This document shows positions 40,951-50,189 of a stretch of 50,527 nucleotides of DNA, in pieces (position 1 is the stretch's first letter; the number at the start of each line of letters is the position of its first letter). The DNA lies in NCBI GenBank assembly GCA_009937445.1, contig JAACFM010000007.1:1-50527 (forward strand), in the 5' to 3' direction. The notes beneath the pieces were generated by a model that had not been told where the DNA came from, searched no databases, and saw nothing but the letters and a program-made list of their open reading frames with translations. The position numbers were made by a program, and so were the translations under genes. Origin of the DNA: Gammaproteobacteria bacterium (GTDB lineage: Bacteria; Pseudomonadota; Gammaproteobacteria; Steroidobacterales; Woeseiaceae).

Positions 40951-42765
40951 ATGACCGAAGCCGTTGCCGGATCACCGGACGACCTATCCAAGCAAGCCGA
41001 ATTTCTCGGCCATCCTGTTGGCCTGTATGTCTGCTTCACAACGGAGCTTTGGGAGCGCTTTTCTTTCTACGGAATGAAATATCTTCTGCTTCTGTATTTA
41101 ACGAAGTATCACCTGTTTACCGACGCAGCCGGCCTTGACGTTCTCGGGTCCTACGCAGGACTTGTCTACGCATTGCCATTGATTGGCGGCATGATCGCCG
41201 ATCGCTACCTCGGCATGCGTAAGTCAGTTTTGTTTGGTGGCGTCATGTTGTCACTGGGTCACATCCTGATGGCTGTTGAGGGCCACGCGGCGAAGTTTTA
41301 TGCGGCGGGTACGACTCTCGCTGAAAATCTGACGCTGGCCTCCGGCGAAGTCATCGCCGCCGGTACCGTTCTTGCAAACGACATCACCATGCGAGATACC
41401 GCAGCACTCGACGTCTTTTATTTCGCTCTCGCGTTAATCGTTATGGGCGTCGGCTACTTGAAGCCGAACATTTCAACGATCGTCGGCAAGCTGTATTCGC
41501 AGGATGACCCTCGCCGTGACGGCGGCTTCACAATTTTCTACATGGGCATCAATATCGGCTCGTTCGCAGCAACACTGTTGTGTGGCTGGCTCGGTGAAAC
41601 CTTCGGCTGGCGATACGGCTTCGGCGCGGCGGGTATCGGCATGATCATCGGTCTCATCACCTTTACTCTTGGCCAGAAGTACCTCATGGGCCTTGCTGAA
41701 CCAACGGAACCCGAAAAGCTGAAGAAGAAGCTTTTCGGGCCGATCAATGTCGAGTGGGGCATCTACTTGGCCAGCCTGCCGTTCCTCGTTGTGTTCTGGT
41801 TCCTGGTGCAGAATGAGCCGGTTGTCCTGATTACGCAGAATGTATTTCTGATCGTGGCGATTGTCAGCCTCATTCTTTACTCGATGGTGCACACGAAACA
41901 GGATGCCAACAATAACGTCGCCTACGCCATAGCCGCGATAGCGATCATTTCCGGCATTCTTGCGGTCATCGCGAATCTGCACCCGGTTGGCGGTCTTGAA
42001 GCCGTCGCCGACGAAGTGCTGTACTTGTCGATTCTGCTCATCCTCGGTTTCGTCGTTTACGGGTTCCTGACTCACTACTCTCCGGAGTTCGGGCGGACCG
42101 TTGTGTTGATGATCCTGATTCTCTCAACGGTTGTCTTCTGGGCGCTGTTTGAACAGTCGGCAGGCTCAATGACGCTGTACGCCGATCGTGTCGTTGATCG
42201 CTCGCTTGGAAACACGACCTTCACGGCATCTCAGTTCGGCTCGCTGAACGCTGGCTTCATCATGCTGCTGGCGATCCCGTTTGCCGCACTCTGGACCTGG
42301 CTCGCAAAGAAGAATCTCGAGCCAAATACGCCAGTGAAGTTCGGTTTGGGCATCATGCAGGTCGGACTTGGCTTCGGTGCGCTGGTTATGGGTGCTGAAT
42401 TCCCGGACGCGGCGGGGCAGGTCGGTATGATCTGGCTGATTCTCGCTTACCTGTTACACACCACTGGCGAACTGTGTTTGTCACCTGTCGGCTTGTCAGC
42501 TGTAACCAAGCTGTCCATTGGCAGCGTGGTTGGTGTCAGCATGGGAACCTGGTTCCTGGCGACGGCGCTGTCTGAAACAGTTGCTACCCGCATCGGTAAG
42601 ATGGCGGCAATCGATACGTCAGCAGGTGAATCTGCGAACGTGGCTGTGGCCCTCGCTTCGTACACGGAGCTGTTCTCATTCCTGATGTGGTTCGGCATAA
42701 TTGCCGGCGCATTTATGATTCTGATCTCACCGATACTCAAGCGCTGGATGCATGGCATTCACTAA
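40951..42765 (+). CDS. POT family proton-coupled di/tripeptide transporter
   Basis: Proton-dependent oligopeptide transporters import di- and tripeptides. The 604-residue protein carries the POT motif E32-x-x-E35-R36 in TELWERFSFYGMKYLL, followed by a conserved YFALALIVMGVGYLKPNIS and FYMGINIGSFAATLL, with about fourteen helices and a C-terminal GELCLSPVGLSAVTKL block. A good ribosome site GGGGAA precedes the ATG. It is followed 30 bp later by a peptidyl-dipeptidase lipoprotein, which could supply dipeptides in the periplasm. Confidence 0.93.
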   Translation: MTEAVAGSPDDLSKQAEFLGHPVGLYVCFTTELWERFSFYGMKYLLLLYLTKYHLFTDAAGLDVLGSYAGLVYALPLIGGMIADRYLGMRKSVLFGGVMLSLGHILMAVEGHAAKFYAAGTTLAENLTLASGEVIAAGTVLANDITMRDTAALDVFYFALALIVMGVGYLKPNISTIVGKLYSQDDPRRDGGFTIFYMGINIGSFAATLLCGWLGETFGWRYGFGAAGIGMIIGLITFTLGQKYLMGLAEPTEPEKLKKKLFGPINVEWGIYLASLPFLVVFWFLVQNEPVVLITQNVFLIVAIVSLILYSMVHTKQDANNNVAYAIAAIAIISGILAVIANLHPVGGLEAVADEVLYLSILLILGFVVYGFLTHYSPEFGRTVVLMILILSTVVFWALFEQSAGSMTLYADRVVDRSLGNTTFTASQFGSLNAGFIMLLAIPFAALWTWLAKKNLEPNTPVKFGLGIMQVGLGFGALVMGAEFPDAAGQVGMIWLILAYLLHTTGELCLSPVGLSAVTKLSIGSVVGVSMGTWFLATALSETVATRIGKMAAIDTSAGESANVAVALASYTELFSFLMWFGIIAGAFMILISPILKRWMHGIH

Positions 42766-42795
42766 GCACGATTAACAGGTCTACTGGATCCTGAT

Positions 42796-44616
42796 ATGAA
42801 AAAACTCGCTGGATTTTTTGCGGGCGCATTGCTCGTGGCTGCGATTAGCGCCTGCTCGCAACAGGCCGCTGATGAAGTCGCTGTTACTGCTCCTGCAGAA
42901 ACGGCTGAAGCGTTCGTCGCCCGCGCAAACGCCGAGCTGAAAGCCCTTGGCCGCGAAGCCATTGCCGCCAACTGGGTTCGCGCAACCTACATTACTGAGG
43001 ACACGGCCATCATTGCCGCTAGCGCGCGCGAGAAGTACGCGAAGTGGCATGGCGGCATGGTGCAGCAGGCGCTCGCCTATGACGATCAGGAGCTGGCCCC
43101 GGCAACGCGGCGGGCGATTGATCTGCTAAAACTGGGCACATCCCTGCCGACGCCAAACGACGCGGCAAAACGCAAAGAGCTTGCGCAAATCGCGACTGAT
43201 CTTAGCGGCATGTACGGTGCTGGCAAGTACTGCCGGAATGACGGCGACTGCCTTTCCGGATCTGAGCTCGAAGTTCTGATGCAGAGCTCCAAAGATTACG
43301 CCGCGCTTGAAGAGTACTGGAGCGGCTGGCGCACGATTGCACCACCAATGCGTGAGAAGTATCAGCGTTACGTTGAGCTGGCGAACGAGGGGGCGGGCGA
43401 ACTCGGCTACGGTGATCTCGGCGAAATGTGGCGCGCTGGCTTCGACATGAGTCCGGCTGAGTTCCAGGACGAAGCCGCGCGGCTCTGGGAACAGGTAAAG
43501 CCCCTGTATGAGGAGCTGCATTGTGCGGTTCGCGCGAAACTCGGCGAGCACTACGGCGAAGACAAAGTGCCCGAGGGCGGTCCGATCCCCGCACACCTGC
43601 TCGGCAACATGTGGGCCCAGGAGTGGGGAAACATTTACGACATTATGGAACCCTATCCCGGTGAGTCAGATCTTGACGTTGATACAACATTGAAGAACAA
43701 AGATTACTCACCCCAAGAGATGGTCCGATTAGCCGAGAGCTTTTATGTGTCCCTTGGTATGGATCGGCTGCCTGATACGTTCTGGACCCGCTCGCAATTC
43801 ACCAAACCGCAGGACCGCGAAGTGGTTTGTCACGCCAGCGCCTGGGGTCTCGATGGCGGTAACGACCTGCGTATCAAGATGTGTATCAACCAGAGCTACG
43901 AGGATCTGCGTGTGATTTATCACGAGCTTGGACACAATTACTATCAAGGCGCTTACAAAGATCAGCCTCCGCTGTTTCAGGACAGCGCCCACTCCGGTTT
44001 CACCGAGGCCGTCGGCGATACGGTAACGCTGTCAATGACACCGGGCTATCTGAAAGAAATCGGACTCGTGAGCTCTGCCAAGATCAGTAACAAGGCAATC
44101 ATCAACCGACAGATGCGGATGGCGCTCGACAAAATCGCTTTCCTGCCGTTTGGCAAGCTTATCGATGAGTGGCGCTGGGGAGTGTTCTCCGGCGACATCA
44201 AGCCAGAGGACTACAACAAGGCCTGGTGGGATATGCGCCTGAAGTATCAAGGGCTCGCACCGCCGAACGAACGTAGTGAAGCAGACTTTGATCCGGGTTC
44301 GAAATTTCACATCCCGGCCAATGTATCTTATACGCGCTACTTCCTCGCGCGCATATTGCAGTTCCAGTTCCAGCGTTCTTTGTGTGCAACCGCAGGGCAC
44401 GAAGGCCTTCTCGCATCGTGTTCGATCTACGGCAGCAAGGAGGCGGGCAAGAAATTCTTCGACATGATGGCATCTGGCCAAAGTGAGCCCTGGCAGGATG
44501 CGCTTGAGAAATTGACGGGCACGCGGGAAATGGATGCGACCGCGATCATCGATTACTTCGCGCCCTTGATGACTTACCTGAAAGAGCAAAATGCGGGACG
44601 CAGCTGCGGCTGGTAG
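42796..44616 (+). CDS. M2 family peptidyl-dipeptidase (ACE-like) lipoprotein
   Basis: A zinc metallopeptidase of the angiotensin-converting enzyme family, which removes dipeptides from the C-terminus of peptides. In 606 residues the zinc motif is His376-Glu377-x-x-His380 in IYHELGHNYYQG, and the third ligand is Glu404 in FTEAVGD, 24 residues on, exactly the M2 spacing. The N-terminus is a lipoprotein signal (VAAISAC), so the enzyme is probably tethered to the outer or inner membrane facing the periplasm. Position after the POT transporter suggests that it feeds peptides to it. Confidence 0.94.
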   Translation: MKKLAGFFAGALLVAAISACSQQAADEVAVTAPAETAEAFVARANAELKALGREAIAANWVRATYITEDTAIIAASAREKYAKWHGGMVQQALAYDDQELAPATRRAIDLLKLGTSLPTPNDAAKRKELAQIATDLSGMYGAGKYCRNDGDCLSGSELEVLMQSSKDYAALEEYWSGWRTIAPPMREKYQRYVELANEGAGELGYGDLGEMWRAGFDMSPAEFQDEAARLWEQVKPLYEELHCAVRAKLGEHYGEDKVPEGGPIPAHLLGNMWAQEWGNIYDIMEPYPGESDLDVDTTLKNKDYSPQEMVRLAESFYVSLGMDRLPDTFWTRSQFTKPQDREVVCHASAWGLDGGNDLRIKMCINQSYEDLRVIYHELGHNYYQGAYKDQPPLFQDSAHSGFTEAVGDTVTLSMTPGYLKEIGLVSSAKISNKAIINRQMRMALDKIAFLPFGKLIDEWRWGVFSGDIKPEDYNKAWWDMRLKYQGLAPPNERSEADFDPGSKFHIPANVSYTRYFLARILQFQFQRSLCATAGHEGLLASCSIYGSKEAGKKFFDMMASGQSEPWQDALEKLTGTREMDATAIIDYFAPLMTYLKEQNAGRSCGW

Positions 44617-44708
44617 CCGCCCTCAGAAACGGCCGTTGGCCAACGGTACGGCGCGAAAACGCCGATCCTGTACTAAACTGGAAGTGTGATAATTCTGAAT
44701 TGAAGCAC

Positions 44709-45260
44709 ATGAAGATCATATCCATTGCCACGCTCGTTACCCTGCTGCTTGGCGCTCCGGCTGCTGCGCAGGACAGGCCGAAGCCGAGTGGGGGTGGGGC
44801 GCGCGGCCAAGATAGTTCCGCAAGCATCGGCAAGCCGGCCTACGAAATGGGCCCGATATCCGAGTCGCCAGGTGTCACCAGGTCCGACATGAAGGCCCTC
44901 CAGGCCGGTATTGGTATCTGCCTGATTGGCGAAAAATACGGTTATATCGACGAAATCGCAGATGCCGACAAATGTGATGCTGTGTTGTGGGCCAATACCG
45001 TCCTCTGGGCAGCCAACCAGCGCAAACTTATTGATCAGTCGACGCTTGCCGGGGACAGCAGTACGACGGCTGAAGGCGAAACAATCTGTCGTAGCTGTTC
45101 CGGTATCTGCCAAACAGTATTGTTACCGATCAAAGATTCCAAGTACGAAGACGTCGAGTCCGACGATGGACAAAGCCCCAGCAATTGCCTTGCCAGCATC
45201 AGGGCGATCTGCGAGGCGATGCCCTACCGACATCTCGCGAGCGCGCGCTGTGGCAACTGA
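44709..45260 (+). CDS. Secreted cysteine-containing protein of unknown function
   Basis: A 183-residue protein with a Sec signal peptide (about residues 1-20, ending PAAAQ) and a Gly/Ser-rich linker, then a domain of about 140 residues holding eight or nine cysteines, among them CRSCSGIC, so disulfides or a metal site are likely. The start at 44709 is chosen over a TTG nine bases upstream. I recognise no family. It stands alone between the M2 peptidase and the AbgT gene, on the same strand as both. Confidence 0.6.
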   Translation: MKIISIATLVTLLLGAPAAAQDRPKPSGGGARGQDSSASIGKPAYEMGPISESPGVTRSDMKALQAGIGICLIGEKYGYIDEIADADKCDAVLWANTVLWAANQRKLIDQSTLAGDSSTTAEGETICRSCSGICQTVLLPIKDSKYEDVESDDGQSPSNCLASIRAICEAMPYRHLASARCGN

Positions 45261-45334
45261 ACAAGGCCCGACGAACGCGACGCCACCGCACTGATTGAGT
45301 ACACTCCCGTGTAAATAATAAGCAGGGGGCTCGC

Positions 45335-46870
45335 ATGTCTGAACAAAATCAAACCGCCGCACCGGGCGGCTTTCTTGCTACGGTTGAACGCGTCGGTAAC
45401 AAACTGCCCGATCCAGCCGTATTGTTCATTGCGTTGCTGTTTATCGTTTGGCTGCTCTCCTGGCTGCTGTCCTACGTCACGTTTAACGTTGTAGACCCGC
45501 GCTCGGGCGAGGCGCTGGTCATCAATAACCTGCTGTCAGGCTCTGCATTGACTGAGTTTATGTCAGTGATGGTGACGAACTTCTCGCACTTTCATCCCGT
45601 CGGCGTTGTTTTGGTTGCCATGCTCGGTATCGGCGTCGCCGAAGCGACCGGCTTTATCAACACGGGACTGCGCGCGCTTTTGAATGTCACCAGCGACCGC
45701 TTCCTGACGCCGATGGTAATCATGGTAGGGATCGCCAGTCACACGGCGGCCGATGCCGGTTACGTTCTGGTTATTCCATTGGGCGGTGTCATCTTCTACG
45801 CAGCAGGCCGGCACCCGCTGGCAGGAATCGCCGCGGCTTTCGCCGGCGTCTCGGGTGGTTTCTCCGCAAGCTTTATTCCCTCATCCATCGATCCGCTGCT
45901 GCAGGGCCTCTCGCAGGCCGGCGCCCGAATTCTGGACCCGGCGATTGAGCTCAACCCGCTGAACAACTATTTCTTCACGACGGCATCCTCAATACTGATC
46001 ATCGGCATTGGCTGGTACGTCACCTCGAAAATCATCGAGCCCCGCCTTAAAGGCACGGAAATTGACGGCGATGCTGAGGACCTGCCGGAGATGCACGACC
46101 TGCAGGAACAGGAACGCAAAGGCTTGCGCTGGTCACTGATCGCCATGCTTCTCGGCATCATTCTTTTAATCGCCACCGCCCTGCCGGCAGGCTCACCGTG
46201 GCGTGACGCCACGGGCAACATATCCAGCTTCCAGGCGCCCCTGATGCGCTCGATTGTATCGCTGATCTTCTTCTTGTTCCTGGTGCCCGGGGTGGTCTAC
46301 GGCATCGTTGCCGGAACCGTCAAGAGTTCAAAAGACATTATTGTCGGTATGACAAAGTCCATGCACAGCATGTCGTATTACCTTGTCATCATGTTCTTCA
46401 TCGCCCAATTTGTTTACGCCTTTGGTCAGTCGAATCTCGGCGTCCTGCTGGCATTGCAGGGTGCCGCCTTCCTGAAGGCGCTGGCGATGCCGGCCGCTGT
46501 AACCATCATCGGCATCATCATCCTGACGGCCGTTGTTAACATTTTTGTCGGCTCGGCCTCTGGCAAGTGGGGCCTGCTCGCGCCCATATTCATACCGATG
46601 CTGATGTCGCTTGGGATATCGCCTGACCTGACTCAGGCGGCCTACCGCGTCGGCGACTCCAGCACCAACATCATCACGCCTCTGATGCCGTACTTCCCGC
46701 TGGTCGTCGTGTATTGCCAGCGCTACGTGAAGGGCACCGGTATCGGCACTTTGACCGCGCTGATGTTGCCGTACTCGATGAGCTTCCTGGTGTTGTGGAC
46801 GATCTTCCTTCTGGTCTACTTCGCAATCGGTTTACCGCTCGGAATTCAGTCGAGTTATACCTACCCATAA
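45335..46870 (+). CDS. AbgT family transporter
   Basis: AbgT proteins carry p-aminobenzoyl-glutamate in E. coli, and other members (MtrF, YdaH) export sulfonamides. The 511-residue membrane protein has the family blocks LPDPAVLFIALLFIVWLL, GIASHTAADAGYVLVIPLGG, AGVSGGFSASFIP and the C-terminal AYRVGDSSTNIITPLMPYFPL. GGGGG lies before the ATG. It follows a peptide-related pair, so a dipeptide-like substrate is possible. The downstream ATPase gene begins 12 bp after it. Confidence 0.92.
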   Translation: MSEQNQTAAPGGFLATVERVGNKLPDPAVLFIALLFIVWLLSWLLSYVTFNVVDPRSGEALVINNLLSGSALTEFMSVMVTNFSHFHPVGVVLVAMLGIGVAEATGFINTGLRALLNVTSDRFLTPMVIMVGIASHTAADAGYVLVIPLGGVIFYAAGRHPLAGIAAAFAGVSGGFSASFIPSSIDPLLQGLSQAGARILDPAIELNPLNNYFFTTASSILIIGIGWYVTSKIIEPRLKGTEIDGDAEDLPEMHDLQEQERKGLRWSLIAMLLGIILLIATALPAGSPWRDATGNISSFQAPLMRSIVSLIFFLFLVPGVVYGIVAGTVKSSKDIIVGMTKSMHSMSYYLVIMFFIAQFVYAFGQSNLGVLLALQGAAFLKALAMPAAVTIIGIIILTAVVNIFVGSASGKWGLLAPIFIPMLMSLGISPDLTQAAYRVGDSSTNIITPLMPYFPLVVVYCQRYVKGTGIGTLTALMLPYSMSFLVLWTIFLLVYFAIGLPLGIQSSYTYP

Positions 46871-46882
46871 GGACGAGGTTGG

Positions 46883-49276
46883 ATGCAAGACTTCGAGAAA
46901 CTTGGCGCCTTCTACGTCGGCAAGCGCTATGACACAGACTCTGAAAAACTCACAGAGGATTTGGTTCTCTATGACTCGAAGGACCTGACAACCCACGCCG
47001 TTATTATCGGCATGACGGGCTCCGGGAAGACGGGGCTCGGAATCGGCTTGCTCGAAGAGGCTGCGCTTGACCACATTCCGGTCATCGCGCTCGATCCGAA
47101 AGGCGATATGGGCAACCTGCTGCTGACTTTTCCTCAGTTGAAACCGGAGAGCTTTCGCCCCTGGATCAACACCCGCACAGCAACGGACAAGGGCCAGACC
47201 CCGGCCGAGTTTGCAGCCGGGCAGGCTGCGCTTTGGACGAAGGGGCTGGCAGCGTGGGGACAAACCGCAAAACGCATCGCGCAATTTAGAAAAAACGTCG
47301 ACCTCGCCATCTACACACCCGGCAGCAACGCGGGTTTACCCATATCGGTGCTGCAATCATTCAACGCGCCCGACCAGGGGCTGATCGATGACCTCGATCT
47401 TTATAGAGAGCGGGTCCAGTCGACGGCGACCGGCATACTGACCTTGCTGGGCATTGATACTGACCCGGTTGCCAGTCGAGAGCACATTCTGCTTTCGCGA
47501 CTGCTCGACCATGCCTGGCAAGCGGGGCGCAGCCTTGACGTACCCAACCTGATTGCTGAAATTCAGGATCCACCGATCACGCGGGTTGGCGTGATGAATC
47601 TCGACGCCTTCTTCCCCGCAGAAGATCGCTTTGCGCTGGCCATGCGACTTAACAACCTGCTCGCCGCGCCAGGCTTTGAGGCCTGGATGCAGGGCGAACC
47701 GCTAAACACGAAGAACCTGCTCTATACCGCAGAGGGCAAGCCGCGTATTTCCGTGATGTCGATTGCTCATCTCGATGACGCACAGCGCATGTTCTTTGTC
47801 TGCATGTTGTTGAATGACCTCATTGCGTGGATGCGTGCGCAGCAGGGCACCTCAAGCCTGCGGGCCATTTTGTATATGGACGAACTGTTCGGCTATATGC
47901 CGCCGGTTGCAAACCCACCGTCCAAGAAGCTGTTCCTCACTTTGTTAAAGCAGGCCCGTGCCTACGGTCTTGGCCTGGTGCTATCGACGCAGAACCCGGT
48001 GGACCTCGACTACAAAGGTTTATCCAATACCGGCACGTGGTTCATTGGGCGCCTGCAGACAGAGCGCGACAAAGCTCGCGTCATGGAGGGCCTGGAGGGT
48101 GCCAGTGGTGGGAACTTCGACAAACAGGCCATGGAGCGCACGATCGCAGGACTCGGCAAGCGACGCTTTCTCCTGCACAACGTTCACGAGAATGAAGCGG
48201 TTGTTTTCAATACTCGATGGGTGATGTCCTATCTCGCCGGTCCGCTGACGCGCGACCACATTCGTACGCTAATGTCGAAAGCGAAAAACAAAATCTCGGC
48301 TGCGGCCAAAGCGGTGTCGAAACCCAAACGCAAGAGCAGTGACTTCGCTCCGGCACTGCCGCCCTCTATCGAGCAGTATTTCGTGCCCGGACAGGGCGAC
48401 GACATCGTCTACCATCCGCGCCTTGTCGCCGGCGGTGACGTCGTCTTTAGCAGCTCGCGCTACAATATCGAAGACGAACGTCCGGTGCTGCATGCGGTGG
48501 AATTTGGCGACGGACCCATCGCGGTGGACTGGGATTATGCCGAGTCGCTGGCCGTGTCGATCGATGACCTTGCGAGCGCGGGTTCACAAGCGGCCAGCTA
48601 CGCCGAATGTCCGGCTGCTGCTGACAACCCGAAAGCTTACGCCGGCTGGAGCAAGGACTACAAACGCTGGTTGCGACAGAATGAAAACGTCACCCTCTAT
48701 CGAAGCAAGCGTTTTCGCCTGACATCGGACGCCGGCGAAACAGAAGGGGACTTCCGGGCGCGGCTCCAGGACGTTGCCAGCGAGAAGCGTGATCTGGCCA
48801 TCGCGAAGGTGCGCAAGCGCTACGCCGGCAAGGTCAATACGCTCGAAAACCGCTTGATGCGGGCAGAGCAGGCTATCGCCGTTCAGACGCAACAATCAAC
48901 CAAGAAGAAGCTCGATACGGCCATTTCATTTGGCACGGCGATTCTCGGTGCCGTTCTTGGCAGAAAGCGATTTTCGAGCGCGTCGGCGTCGAAGATGGGT
49001 ACAGCGATCCGCACGGCGGGGGGCACCACAAAAGAGGCGGCTGACGTTGAGCGGGCGAAGCAAACGGCGGAGAAAGTGAAGTCTGATATCGCCGCTCTGA
49101 GCGCGGAACTTGAAAAAGAGGTTGCGGCGCTTGATACGTCCTTCGACGCACAATCTGAAGAGCTGGACGAAATTGTGGTGCGTGCGAAAAGCACCGACAT
49201 CCATATCGCCATCACCGGATTGGTGTGGCTTCCCTACAAGAAGGGCGAGAGGGGCCGCTTAAGCCCCGCCTGGTAA
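46883..49276 (+). CDS. Large HerA/FtsK-like ATP-binding protein (DUF853/DUF87-type)
   Basis: A 797-residue P-loop ATPase. Walker A GMTGSGKT is at 43-50, Walker B ILYMDELFGYMPP follows at about 330, and STQNPVDLDYKGLSNTGTWF resembles the sensor region of HerA helicases. The N-terminal 500 residues form the motor; about 500-600 is a variable domain and about 620-770 is a long coiled coil rich in Lys, Arg, Ala and Glu. A serine-rich loop GRKRFSSASASKMGTA lies in it. There is no membrane helix or nuclease motif in view. HerA-type motors pump DNA or proteins; its role is unknown. It is the end of the AbgT transcript unit and convergent with the Kazal gene. Confidence 0.75.
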   Translation: MQDFEKLGAFYVGKRYDTDSEKLTEDLVLYDSKDLTTHAVIIGMTGSGKTGLGIGLLEEAALDHIPVIALDPKGDMGNLLLTFPQLKPESFRPWINTRTATDKGQTPAEFAAGQAALWTKGLAAWGQTAKRIAQFRKNVDLAIYTPGSNAGLPISVLQSFNAPDQGLIDDLDLYRERVQSTATGILTLLGIDTDPVASREHILLSRLLDHAWQAGRSLDVPNLIAEIQDPPITRVGVMNLDAFFPAEDRFALAMRLNNLLAAPGFEAWMQGEPLNTKNLLYTAEGKPRISVMSIAHLDDAQRMFFVCMLLNDLIAWMRAQQGTSSLRAILYMDELFGYMPPVANPPSKKLFLTLLKQARAYGLGLVLSTQNPVDLDYKGLSNTGTWFIGRLQTERDKARVMEGLEGASGGNFDKQAMERTIAGLGKRRFLLHNVHENEAVVFNTRWVMSYLAGPLTRDHIRTLMSKAKNKISAAAKAVSKPKRKSSDFAPALPPSIEQYFVPGQGDDIVYHPRLVAGGDVVFSSSRYNIEDERPVLHAVEFGDGPIAVDWDYAESLAVSIDDLASAGSQAASYAECPAAADNPKAYAGWSKDYKRWLRQNENVTLYRSKRFRLTSDAGETEGDFRARLQDVASEKRDLAIAKVRKRYAGKVNTLENRLMRAEQAIAVQTQQSTKKKLDTAISFGTAILGAVLGRKRFSSASASKMGTAIRTAGGTTKEAADVERAKQTAEKVKSDIAALSAELEKEVAALDTSFDAQSEELDEIVVRAKSTDIHIAITGLVWLPYKKGERGRLSPAW

Positions 49277-49294
49277 GACACCCCTCAGGTAGAT

Positions 49295-50164
49295 TCAGCC
49301 GCCGACACACGCCCCGGCATAGGCTTTTTGCACGCCAGCATTATCGAGCTGGCAGGCATTGTCGTAGGTTTCACCGTCCATACCGCAAACTGGCAGCAAG
49401 TCGTTCGGGCAATTTTCGCCAAGACTTTCACAGACGCCGGCGTATTCGATCGATACACCGCGGCGCTCCGCAAAGCAGGCGTTTCCGTAGGTCATCGCAT
49501 CTTCGCCGCAAACCGGTACAAATAGCCGCGGGCAAGGACGAACGTTACAGAGCCCTTCGGTGAAATTCGCTACGCCGGCCTTCTCGCCGAAGCATGCGTT
49601 GTCGTAGGTAACACCGTCCTCACCGCAAACCGGCGCATACACTTTCGGACAGTTGTCGATATCGCAGTTACCTCTTCGCTGCACAAGTATCCTCTCGGCT
49701 TCGGCCTCACAGCGGTTCACAAACGTTCTGCCGTTCATGCCGCAAACCGGGTCCTCGTAACTCGGACAGCCGTTAGGTGTACAAGCACCCAGTCCGGCAA
49801 TCTCGACTACAGATTTCTGTGCGAAACATTCGTTGATGTAGGTGTTTCCGTCGTCCCCGCAGACCGGGTCAAAAACGTCCGGACAACCATCCGGGTCTGC
49901 GTCAGGACACGCGCCGGCACTTATCACCGCGACGCCCGACGCCCCCGCCACACAATCATTGCTGTACGTTTTCCCGTCTTCACCACAGACCGGGTCATAC
50001 TGCATCGTGCAGGCCACCTCGCCCTGCGCGGCCACAAGCGCACTGTTGGACGCAGGAAAAATGCTCTGCAGGTCGACATCACCCGCCATCGCAGATCCCA
50101 ATGATGTCGCCAGCCATGCGATCACCAGAAGTCGGTTTCGAAGTTGTTTCTTCATCATCCTCAC
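49295..50164 (-). CDS. Secreted protein with six Kazal-type protease inhibitor domains
   Basis: A 289-residue exported protein: signal peptide about 1-27 (ending SAMAG), a spacer, then six repeats of about 35 residues, each with four cysteines (24 in all, first at 52, last at 286) and the core PVCG-x-(D/N)-G-x-T-(Y/F)-x-N-x-C, slightly altered to GEDAMTYGNAC in repeat five. These lack the C1-C5 disulfide of six-cysteine Kazal domains. The residue two after the first cysteine, the expected P1, reads Met, Asp, Ser, Lys, Arg, Asn in repeats one to six. The GTG start is supported by AAGG seven bases upstream. It may guard against foreign or own proteases outside the cell. Confidence 0.88.
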   Translation of the reverse strand: MRMMKKQLRNRLLVIAWLATSLGSAMAGDVDLQSIFPASNSALVAAQGEVACTMQYDPVCGEDGKTYSNDCVAGASGVAVISAGACPDADPDGCPDVFDPVCGDDGNTYINECFAQKSVVEIAGLGACTPNGCPSYEDPVCGMNGRTFVNRCEAEAERILVQRRGNCDIDNCPKVYAPVCGEDGVTYDNACFGEKAGVANFTEGLCNVRPCPRLFVPVCGEDAMTYGNACFAERRGVSIEYAGVCESLGENCPNDLLPVCGMDGETYDNACQLDNAGVQKAYAGACVGG

Positions 50165-50189
50165 TTAGAGCCTTGAGAGGCGCGTCGGT

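Noticed and set aside
14551-45305. Shared 11-mer TTGAGTACACT before coxB and the AbgT gene as a common regulator site
   Set aside because: Only two copies were seen, and in the coxB copy the TACACT is explained as a -10 element, so a promoter resemblance is more economical than a regulon.
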